NCBI GenBank assembly: GCA_945902775.1 | Contig: CAMDMY010000001.1 | Coordinates: 30,379 to 94,378 of the forward strand | Reading direction: 5' to 3' | DNA: 64,000 nucleotides | Origin: Chryseobacterium gleum | Lineage (GTDB): Bacteria; Bacteroidota; Bacteroidia; Flavobacteriales_D; Crocinitomicaceae | Part shown: one piece after another, positions 44,273 to 52,800 of the stretch | How the letters are laid out: each line of letters begins with the position of its first letter | How positions within the stretch are numbered: the first letter of the stretch is position 1 | Translations under genes and position numbers: made by a program | The notes under the pieces: generated by a model | Seen by the model: only the letters and a program-made list of their open reading frames with translations | Databases searched by the model: none | Told to the model about the DNA's origin: nothing

Positions 44273-45784
44273 ATGAACTTCAAAGACACATTAAAAATTG
44301 ATTTTTCCTCTTTTAAGGTAATTCTTTTTGCAGCTTTAATAGTTCGTGTGATAGCAGCTATTTTTTCTCAAGGATACGGGATGCACGATGATCATTTTTT
44401 GGTTGTTGAAGCTTCGACTTCTTGGGTAGATGGGTATGATTACAACGGTTGGCTACCTTGGTCAGATGGAAACAGAGGAAAGCCAGAAGGTCATAGTTTT
44501 TCGTATGTAGGATTGAATTATATTTTCTTTTATTTAGTTAAGTTTTTTGGTTTTTCAGACCCAAAAGTTTTGATGATTTTGAATCGACTTTTTCATGGTT
44601 TACTTTCATTATTGGTAGTCTACTTTGGAATGAAAATCACGGAACAATTATCGAATCGTAAGAATGCTGTAACAGTTGGTTGGCTTTTAGCTTTGCTTTC
44701 AGTTATGCCATTTTTAGCTGTTCGTAATTTAGTAGAATTAGCAGCACTTCCTTACTTGATATGGGGAGTTTGGCTTCTAGTGAAACCCCTCAACCTCAAC
44801 CTCAACCTTAATTTCAACCTACTTTATGCTGGACTTTTAATTGGTTTAGCAGTTTCGTTTCGTTATCAGATTGCAGTTTTTGCTATTGCAGTAGGAGCGT
44901 ATTATTTCTTTAAATGGCAATTCAAAAATTTCTTTTTGTTTACGATTGGATTGATGATTACTTTTGGAATCACCCAAGGTTTCGTTGATTATTTAATTTG
45001 GGGATATCCGTTTGCTGAATTTATTTCGTATTCAACTTATAATATGGAAGAGGGTACGCAATATTTGCCTAATTCGAATTATTTTATGTATTTCTGGGTA
45101 TTGATGGGAGTTTTGTTATTTCCTTTAGGACTTTTAGTTTGTATTGGTTTTTTCAGATCAGCTAAAAAGTATTTTCTAATTTTTCTGCCAACATTGGCTT
45201 TTATTTTATTTCATACTTTTTATCCAAATAGACAAGAGCGATTTGTTTTAACGATACTTCCATTTTTCATTATTTTGGGAGTTATTGGTTATCAATCACT
45301 CAAAGAAAAGGCGTTTTGGAGTAAATTATGGAATGTATCAATGGTTATTTTTTGGATTTTAAATATACCATTGATGACTGCATTGTGCTTTCATTATTCT
45401 AAAAAATCAAGAGTGGAAGCAATGTATGCTTTGTATCAAAATAAAATCAAAGATGAACGAATTTTATTAGAGGGATCAAGATCTTCAAAGCCATCTCAAA
45501 TGCCAAAATTTTATGCTGATAGTTGGTACTGTAGTTTTACTGAAAGAGCTGACACGAGTCAGACGCTAATCGTAAACGAAGGAAATGTATATGACTACAT
45601 CTTCTTTTTCGGAGATGAAGATTTAGAAAAGCGTATCAAAGAATATAAAGTTATTTATCCAAAATTAAGATTGGTGAAGAAATGTGAGCCAAGTTTAATT
45701 GATAATATTGCAAGAACATTAAATCCTAGAAATTCAAATCAATACATTGAAGTTTGGGAGACAAGAATACCCGAACAGAAATAA
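44273..45784 (+). CDS. GT-C membrane glycosyltransferase, Alg9/PIG-like
   Basis: 503 residues, ten or more membrane helices. Acidic residues in the first extracytoplasmic loop (MHDDHFLVVEAS, ~37-48) match the catalytic pattern of GT-C enzymes. TFYPNRQERFVLTILPF (~315-330) resembles the H-x-E-x-R-F signature of GT22 mannosyltransferases. It would use a polyprenyl-phosphate sugar on the outer face of the membrane. A hexanucleotide repeat (CAACCT units, 44791-44820) encodes a Leu-Asn ladder within or next to a helix. Followed after 3 bases by the GT9 gene. The sugar and acceptor are not readable. Confidence 0.8.
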   Translation: MNFKDTLKIDFSSFKVILFAALIVRVIAAIFSQGYGMHDDHFLVVEASTSWVDGYDYNGWLPWSDGNRGKPEGHSFSYVGLNYIFFYLVKFFGFSDPKVLMILNRLFHGLLSLLVVYFGMKITEQLSNRKNAVTVGWLLALLSVMPFLAVRNLVELAALPYLIWGVWLLVKPLNLNLNLNFNLLYAGLLIGLAVSFRYQIAVFAIAVGAYYFFKWQFKNFFLFTIGLMITFGITQGFVDYLIWGYPFAEFISYSTYNMEEGTQYLPNSNYFMYFWVLMGVLLFPLGLLVCIGFFRSAKKYFLIFLPTLAFILFHTFYPNRQERFVLTILPFFIILGVIGYQSLKEKAFWSKLWNVSMVIFWILNIPLMTALCFHYSKKSRVEAMYALYQNKIKDERILLEGSRSSKPSQMPKFYADSWYCSFTERADTSQTLIVNEGNVYDYIFFFGDEDLEKRIKEYKVIYPKLRLVKKCEPSLIDNIARTLNPRNSNQYIEVWETRIPEQK

Positions 45785-45787
45785 ACA

Positions 45788-46786
45788 TTGAATAAAGTGA
45801 AGATATTAGTTGTACGTTTTAGTTCTATTGGTGATGTTGTATTAACTACTCCTATTGTTCGTTGTTTAAAAGAACAACTTCCCAACGCAACAATACACTT
45901 TATTACGAAGAAAAATTTCAGTTCAATCATTGATAATAATCCAAATATTGATAAAATTTTCACGATTAAATCATCTATAAATGAGGTAATTGATGAGTTG
46001 AAGAAAGAGAAATACGATTGGATTATCGATTTGCATAAAAACGTTCGAACATTAGCTTTAAAGCAAAAATTAAAAACAGCCTCAAAGTCATTTCCTAAAA
46101 TGAATATTGAGAAATGGGTTTTGGTTAAATTTAAAATTGATCGAATGCCGAAATTGCATATCGTTGATCGTTATTTTGAAACTGTAAAACATCTTGGAGT
46201 TGTCAATGATTTAAAACCGTGTGATTTTTTCATAAACGAAGAATCGAACGTAAATATTTCAACTTCTTTTTTAATTCAAGAAGCGTATATAACTATAGCA
46301 ATTGGTGCACAATTCGCAACAAAACGATTGCCTTTTGAGAAATTAGTTGAAGTTATTGCAGAATTAAGTGTGCCGATTGTTTTAGTTGGTGGACCGATGG
46401 ACAATGAATTAGCTGAACGAATTGTTAATCACTTTCCGAATAAAAATTTGAAAAATGCTTGTGGAGGATTTACATTACAACAATCTGCTAGCATCGTTCA
46501 ACAGTCCAAAGTTCTTTTAACAAATGATACAGGATTAATGCACATTGCGTCTTGTTTTGAAGTTCCGATTGTAAGTGTTTGGGGGAATACTGTTCCAGCA
46601 TTAGGAATGTTTCCCTATTTCCCTCAAAAACCCGATTTATTCTCTATTCATGAGGTAAAAGATTTAAGTTGTAGACCTTGTTCTAAAATAGGGTTTAAAG
46701 AATGTCCAAAAGGTCATTTTAAATGCATGAACCTACAAGATTCTGCACTTATTGTAAGATCTATTGCAAAATTTACTGAATTTTAA
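45788..46786 (+). CDS. GT9 family heptosyltransferase-like
   Basis: 332 residues. No ATG at the front; TTG at 45788 (MNKVKILVVRFSSIGDVV) or GTG at 45797. GT9 signatures: VKILVVRFSSIGDVVLTTPIVR, DWIIDLHKNVRT, LVGGPMDNELAERI, NDTGLMHIASCFEVPIVSVWG. Transfers an ADP-activated heptose or related sugar in LPS core synthesis on the cytoplasmic face. A C-terminal four-Cys cluster (LSCRPCSKIGFKECPKGHFKC) is a GT9 feature in this phylum. Last gene of the envelope cassette. Confidence 0.9.
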   Translation: MNKVKILVVRFSSIGDVVLTTPIVRCLKEQLPNATIHFITKKNFSSIIDNNPNIDKIFTIKSSINEVIDELKKEKYDWIIDLHKNVRTLALKQKLKTASKSFPKMNIEKWVLVKFKIDRMPKLHIVDRYFETVKHLGVVNDLKPCDFFINEESNVNISTSFLIQEAYITIAIGAQFATKRLPFEKLVEVIAELSVPIVLVGGPMDNELAERIVNHFPNKNLKNACGGFTLQQSASIVQQSKVLLTNDTGLMHIASCFEVPIVSVWGNTVPALGMFPYFPQKPDLFSIHEVKDLSCRPCSKIGFKECPKGHFKCMNLQDSALIVRSIAKFTEF

Positions 46787-46817
46787 ATTTATTCTATCTT
46801 TTTAATAGATTATTATC

Positions 46818-46825
46818 TATTTTTG
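46818..46825 (+). promoter_or_regulatory. -7 element before the ARD gene
   Basis: TATTTTTG fits TAnnTTTG, 16 bases before the ATG. Confidence 0.5.
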
Positions 46826-46841
46826 TAAAAAACTAATTATA

Positions 46842-47375
46842 ATGGCAATTTTATCAATTCCAGATTCAAATATTCAGTATAGTAATCCAACTGAAATTCG
46901 TCAATTTTTAAACGAAAGAGGAGTTTATTTTGACCAATGGAAATGCGATGTAATTTTTGAAGATAGCGCAACTCAAGAAGAAATTTTAAAAGCCTATGAA
47001 AAAGATTTAAAACCTTTTATGGACAAAGGAGGTTATTTATCGGCTGATGTAATTTCAATTAATAAGTTAACTGAAAATTACCAAGCAATTCGTGCTAAAT
47101 TTTTAGGAGAGCATACACATTCAGAAGATGAAATTCGTTTTTTTGTGGATGGGAAAGGAATTTTTTGGTTTAATTTAGAAAATCAGCCCATCTTTAATTT
47201 ATTATGCGAACAAGGCGATTTAATTTCAGTACCAACAGGAACAAAACATTGGTTTGATGCTGGAGAATCAAATCCATTTGTGAAAGCAATTCGTATTTTT
47301 AGCAATACAGCAGCATGGACGCCAGAATATACAGATTCAAAAATTGAAGAGAAGTATTTGGATTTTAAGGTTTAG
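46842..47375 (+). CDS. mtnD: Acireductone dioxygenase (cupin)
   Basis: 177 residues. Cupin metal site His91-x-His93...Glu97...His136 (GEHTHSEDEIRFFVDG and PTGTKHWFDAG), exactly the ARD ligand set. It oxidises acireductone in methionine salvage to the keto-acid (Fe form) or off-pathway (Ni form). No other salvage genes are in the window, so the pathway must be completed elsewhere. The GT9 gene lies 55 bases upstream. A heptanucleotide repeat begins directly at its stop. Confidence 0.93.
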   Translation: MAILSIPDSNIQYSNPTEIRQFLNERGVYFDQWKCDVIFEDSATQEEILKAYEKDLKPFMDKGGYLSADVISINKLTENYQAIRAKFLGEHTHSEDEIRFFVDGKGIFWFNLENQPIFNLLCEQGDLISVPTGTKHWFDAGESNPFVKAIRIFSNTAAWTPEYTDSKIEEKYLDFKV

Positions 47376-47414
47376 TTAGGTATTAGGTATTAGGTATTAG
47401 GTATTAGGTATTAG
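47376..47414. repeat. Heptanucleotide tandem repeat TTAGGTA x5.5
   Basis: Five perfect TTAGGTA units and a partial sixth, beginning right after the mtnD TAG, 20 bases short of the convergent kinase stop. Non-coding. Confidence 0.9.
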
Positions 47415-47433
47415 ATTTTTTCTAGAGACTAAA

Positions 47434-48774
47434 TTATTCAGGAAACCAAATACAAAAAGTAGTACCTTTTCCGATTTCCGATTTTACTTTAATACTTCCC
47501 CCGTGTTCTTCGATGATCATCTTTACATAGAAAAGCCCTAGGCCGAATCCTTTGACATTGTGCAAGTTACCTGTTGGTACACGGTAAAATTTATCGAAAA
47601 TAAAACGGATGTCGTCTTTTTTCATTCCTATTCCATTATCTTCGAATTCGATGTTAATTCCTTTTTTATCATCGTTTGAACGAATGTTGATCTCGGGTGT
47701 ATTTTTACAGTATTTAATAGCATTGTCCAACAAGTTGTAAACTACATTGGTAACGTGAACTTGGTCTGCTAAAATGATTGAGTTTGTAGCATTTAATTCC
47801 AGGTTGATTTTAACATCGTGTTCTAATTGGTTGAATTCAAATGTTTCTTTTGCTTCAATAATTAACTGATGAATATCAATAGTTGTTTTTTGTAATAGTA
47901 ATTTTTGCTTATCTAATTTAGCTGCATTTAAAACTCTTTCTACTTGATTTTCAAGACGTTTATTTTCTTTGTAAATTATTCCAGCGTATCTTTTTAATCG
48001 TTCACTATCGTTTGAGAAATCTGTTTTCAATAACATTTCACTCGAAAGACTAATGGTAGAAATAGGAGTCTTTAACTCATGCGTCATATTATTAATGAAA
48101 TCATTTTTAACTTCCGATAAACGTTTTTGCTTCGTAATGACTATAATTGTATAGCCAAAGAAAAAGACTACAACAATAATGATGGCAACCACGAAAAACC
48201 AAGGAGAATAAGATTCAGGGTTTAAGTTCGTAATATTTGCTTCTACATTTGGGAAATAAACGGTAAAATAATGCCCATCATTTTTCCATTTAAGTTGTTC
48301 TGCAGATACATTTAATAAGGTGTCTGAAGTGCTAAAATAATGAGCATCTTTCGTATGTTTGATTAAGTTTCCAAAAACGATTGAATCAGTAAAACAGTCG
48401 TAAATGCCATATTGAAAATCTTGTAAAACATGCTCATCATATAACGCGTGTTTCAAAAGAGATTCTAAATAATAGGGGTGTAGCTCCTCATCAATATCAA
48501 CTGTAAAATAATTTGTTCTAACCTGTTTTACAGCACCATAAGTATCGGTTGGCTGTTTATTATGTTTGGTAATTTCATCTAATACTTTGCTTAATGCGAT
48601 ATGTGTATCTTCTGAAAATTGTTTTAGATTTAATGAGTCTTCTCGATTGTGAATGGCAATGTTGGTATGTTGAATAGCAATTGTCTTTTTTATCCAAGCA
48701 ACCTGAATTAAAAGAATACTCCCCAAAGCAAGAATACCAAAACCGATAACAAAATTTATTTTGAATTTCCTCAC
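47434..48774 (-). CDS. Sensor histidine kinase
   Basis: 446 residues from a GTG start (MRKFKINFVIGFGILALG). Membrane helix ~8-28, periplasmic sensor region (~30-195) without a recognised domain, second helix ~198-218, HisKA with phospho-accepting His in MTHELKTPIS (~242), and HATPase_c with N box YNLLDNAIKYC, DNGIGM and GFGLGLFYVK. Phosphorylates a response regulator in response to an envelope signal. No response regulator is adjacent or elsewhere in the window. The rhodanese lies 30 bases upstream on the same strand. Confidence 0.94.
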   Translation of the reverse strand: MRKFKINFVIGFGILALGSILLIQVAWIKKTIAIQHTNIAIHNREDSLNLKQFSEDTHIALSKVLDEITKHNKQPTDTYGAVKQVRTNYFTVDIDEELHPYYLESLLKHALYDEHVLQDFQYGIYDCFTDSIVFGNLIKHTKDAHYFSTSDTLLNVSAEQLKWKNDGHYFTVYFPNVEANITNLNPESYSPWFFVVAIIIVVVFFFGYTIIVITKQKRLSEVKNDFINNMTHELKTPISTISLSSEMLLKTDFSNDSERLKRYAGIIYKENKRLENQVERVLNAAKLDKQKLLLQKTTIDIHQLIIEAKETFEFNQLEHDVKINLELNATNSIILADQVHVTNVVYNLLDNAIKYCKNTPEINIRSNDDKKGINIEFEDNGIGMKKDDIRFIFDKFYRVPTGNLHNVKGFGLGLFYVKMIIEEHGGSIKVKSEIGKGTTFCIWFPE

Positions 48775-48804
48775 TTATGAATTATTTTAATTCCTCAACC
48801 TTAA

Positions 48805-49119
48805 TTAAACGGCTAAACTATCATCAATTTCTCTTGCCCAAGCTATTATACCTCCTTCTAAGTTATACAAGTTGGTGTATCCGTAATTTTGTTCTAAAAA
48901 ATTAAGAGCATTTGCGCTTCTAACTCCTGAACGACATTGCATAATTACTTTTTTATCTTTTGAAATTTCTTCGTGACGAGTTGGAATTTCACCAAGAGGA
49001 ATTAAAGTCCCGTTGATATTCGCATTTTCGTATTCAGCTTCTTCACGGACATCAATTAATTGAAAATCCTCATTATTATCGAACATTGATTTTAGTTCTG
49101 TAACATTAATTGTTTTCAT
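48805..49119 (-). CDS. Single-domain rhodanese-like protein
   Basis: 104 residues, no signal peptide. Active-site loop CRSGVRS (Cys ~63), with LIDVREEAEYENANINGTLIPLGE before it and NLEGGIIAW after. Sulfurtransferase or persulfide carrier in the cytoplasm. It precedes the histidine kinase and may share its transcript. It lies between the kinase and the heavy-metal efflux locus (divergent). Confidence 0.93.
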   Translation of the reverse strand: MKTINVTELKSMFDNNEDFQLIDVREEAEYENANINGTLIPLGEIPTRHEEISKDKKVIMQCRSGVRSANALNFLEQNYGYTNLYNLEGGIIAWAREIDDSLAV

Positions 49120-49381
49120 ACTGTATTTTTTTGAGTCAAAGATAGAAATTGAATATTGATATTTTTACTAATTTGTTAATACAAATCCACTGTTTGTCAT
49201 TTTTAACAAAAAATTAAACTTTCATTGTTTAAATATTGACACCTTTGCATTTAAAGCGTTAAACAAGGAGGATTAATGATTGTTTTTTGACTTGTTTGAA
49301 GTTTGGTTTTTATGACGAATAACAAGTCTTTTTTTATAATTATGTAATGATTTGATTGAAAACTTGATTAAATTTGTAACG

Positions 49382-49777
49382 ATGAAAAAATTAGTTGTTT
49401 TCTTTTTCTTGTTCGGTTATTTATTTTCTTCAACTGAATTATCAGAGTTGTTGAAAATAGATTCTTTAATAGAACACTATCAAGAACACAAAGGAGAATT
49501 ATCTAAAATTTCTTTTCCTAACTTTTTATATATGCATTATGTTGACCACGGACAAGATAATGGAGATGGAGAGAAGGACAAAGATTTACCCTTTCATTCA
49601 AATTCACATAATGAGATTTCAAATTTTATAGCTCCAACGGTTATACCGACTTTTCAAATTTCTATATCATTTGTTCGTGTATTTGATAATCAAGAAAAAA
49701 AGAGTTTTTATGATGTTCATTCTATAATGAAATCACCCTATTTGTCAAGTATCTGGCAGCCCCCTCAATTCGCTTAA
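49382..49777 (+). CDS. Small secreted protein of the RND metal efflux locus
   Basis: 131 residues from the ATG at 49382; an upstream in-frame TTG would spoil the signal peptide (MKKLVVFFFLFGYLFSS). The mature part has a DHGQDNGDGEKDKD acidic patch then LPFHSNSHNE; the His/Asp/Glu clusters could bind metal. No known domain recognised. Located 67 bases before the RND pump gene, it probably is the first gene of the efflux operon. A TAAATTTG element 5 bases upstream suggests a leaderless message. Function unknown. Confidence 0.8.
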   Translation: MKKLVVFFFLFGYLFSSTELSELLKIDSLIEHYQEHKGELSKISFPNFLYMHYVDHGQDNGDGEKDKDLPFHSNSHNEISNFIAPTVIPTFQISISFVRVFDNQEKKSFYDVHSIMKSPYLSSIWQPPQFA

Positions 49778-49844
49778 TGAAACAAAATGAAGTACTTGAC
49801 TTCACATTTTAACGAATAGATTCGTTTCATTAATTTCATTTTAT

Positions 49845-52800
49845 ATGTTGAATAAAATCATTGAGTTTTCTGTAAAGCAGAAGCTAATAATTGGACTTTT
49901 TATCCTTTTTCTAATTGGATACGGAAGTTATGAAGTAACAAAACTTCCAATTGATGCCGTTCCTGACATCACGAATAATCAGGTTCAAATTATAACATCA
50001 GCCCCTTCTTTAGGAGCAACAGATATCGAACGTTTAGTAACGTTTCCGGTTGAACAAGCGAATAGTAACATTCCAGGCTTAATTGAACTACGTAGTTTTT
50101 CTCGTTTTGGTTTATCAGTAGTATCCTTAATTTTTAATGACGATACGGATGTGTATTGGGCACGTCAACAAGTACAAGAGCGAATTCAAAATGTAAAAGA
50201 CCAAATTCCGAAAGGTGTTGGAGTGCCTAGTTTAGGCCCTATTACAACAGGTTTAGGAGAGATTTATCAATATGTCGTAAAAGCCAAAAAAGGATACGAA
50301 AGTAAATACGATGATACCGAACTCCGAACGATTCAGGATTGGATTGTACGACGTGATTTGTTGCGTGTAGAAGGAATTGCTGATGTAAGTAGTTTCGGAG
50401 GTAAATTAAAGCAATATGAAATTGCCATCAATCCGAATAAGTTAAATTCATTTGGGTTAACGATTGATGATGTTTTTAAAGCTTTAGAACAGAACAACCA
50501 AAATACGGGTGGTGCATACATTGAAAAACTATCAAGTGTATTGTTTATAAGAACCGAAGGATTACTTGGTAAAAAAGAAGACATCGAGTCCATAGCTATA
50601 AAAACGACAGAATCAGGAGTTCCGCTTTTTATCAAAGATGTTGCAGAAGTTAAAATAGGTCATGCAATTCGATTTGGAGGAATGACCTATAATGGGGAGG
50701 GTGAAGTTGCCGGAGCTATTGTGATGATGGTAAAGGGCGGAAATAGTTCTCAAGTAATTAAAGATGTCAAAATTAAAATTGCTGAAATTCAAAAAACCTT
50801 GCCAGAAGGAGTAGAAATCGAACCATTTTTAGATAGAACAAAAATGGTGAACAATTCAATTCATACGGTGGAAACGAATTTATTAGAGGGTGCTTTAATT
50901 GTAATTTTCATATTAGTAATTTTCCTAGGAAATATAAGAGCAGGATTGTTGGTAGCCAGTGTGATTCCATTGGCAATGCTTTTTGCTATTATTATGATGA
51001 ATCTATTCGGAGTGAGTGGAAATCTAATGAGTTTAGGAGCATTGGATTTTGGTTTGATTATCGATGGAGCCGTCATTATTGTTGAAGCCACGATGCATCT
51101 TTTGAGTCATAATAAGAAAATAGGTGCTCAAAAAAGTTTGTATTCTCAGACTGATATGGATGGAATTGTGAAGTCGTCAGCAGGTAAAATGATGAACAGT
51201 GCTGTTTTTGGTCAAATTGTAATTTTAGTGGTTTACCTACCGATTTTTACTTTACAAGGAATTGAAGGTAAGATGTTTAAGCCGATGGCGCAAACAGTTG
51301 CGTTTGCTTTGGTTGGAGCTTTTATTTTGTCGTTGACGTATATTCCAATGATGAGTGCGTTGATATTATCTAAAAAAACAGAAGTAAAAGCGACACTTTC
51401 GGATAAAATTATTGGAAGATTAGAACGTTTTTATCAGAGAACACTTGGGTATGCGTTGAAACATCCTAAAGCGATTATTATTTCAGTGATTTCTCTTTTT
51501 CTATTATCAATATTTACGATGACTACGTTAGGCGGAGAGTTTATTCCTGCTTTAGAAGAGGGGGATTTTGCTGTAGAAACAAGGGTGTTAACCGGTACAA
51601 GTTTAGAAGGTTCTATGGCGGCTTGTTTGAAAGCTGAAAAAGTTTTATTGAATAAATTTCCCGAAGTCATAAAAGTTGTTGGCAAAACGGGAAGCGGTGA
51701 GATTCCTACGGATCCAATGCCTATGGAAGCGACTGATTTAATGGTTATCCTAAAAGATAAAAAAGAATGGACTTCTGCTAAAACGTTTAATGAGTTAGCT
51801 GAAAAGATGAAAAAAGAGTTGGAAATTATACCAGGTGTTACTTTTGGTTTTCAATATCCAGTTCAAATGCGTTTTAATGAGTTGATGACAGGTGCTCGTC
51901 AGGATATAGTTTGTAAAATTTACGGAGAAGATTTAGATACTTTAGCGAGATATGCCGATAAATTTGGTAAGATTATTCAGAAAATTGATGGTGCGCAAGA
52001 CCTTTATGTTGAAGCAGTTACAGGCATGCCTCAGATTGTGATTGAATACAATCGTTCAGCCATATCTCAGTACGGATTAACAGTAAATGCAATCAATGCA
52101 GACATTAATGCTGCTTTTTCGGGTCAAACTGCTGGATTGGTTTACGAAGGAGAAAAACGATTCGATTTAGTGGTAAGAATGGATAAAGAAGGTCGTAAGG
52201 ATGTAGCAGATGTTCAGAATTTATTGATTCCAACCCCACAAGGAACTCAAGTGCCATTAAGTTTATTAGCAAAAGTGGAAATAGTAGAAGGTCCAAATCA
52301 AATTCAAAGAGAAAATACGAAAAGAAGAATTGTAGTAGGTTTCAACGCAAGAGGAAGAGATGTTCAAAGTTTAATGGAAGAATTAAGTGGGAAAGTAGAT
52401 ACTCAAATAAAACTTCCCGCAGGATATACTGTTGAATATGGCGGTTCTTTCAAGAATTTAGAAGAAGCAAAAACAAGATTATCGATAGCGGTTCCTTTAG
52501 CTTTATTGATGATATTCTTTTTATTGTATTTTGCTTTTAAATCTGTTCAACAAGGTTTATTAATTTTCTCGGCAATACCATTATCAGCTATTGGTGGAAT
52601 TTTCGCTCTTTACATTTTAGATCTTCCATTTAGTATTAGTGCAGGTGTAGGATTTATTGCCCTTTTTGGAGTTGCTGTATTAAACGGTATTGTTTTAGTA
52701 GCAGAATTTAATCGACTTCAAAGTGAAGGAATGACAGATTTAAGAAGAATCGTATTGATGGGTACAAAGATTCGTATGCGCCCTGTTTTAATGACAGCCT

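Noticed and set aside
49352..49354. TTG as start of the small metal-locus protein
   Set aside because: Adds ten residues before a clean signal peptide; the ATG at 49382 is better.
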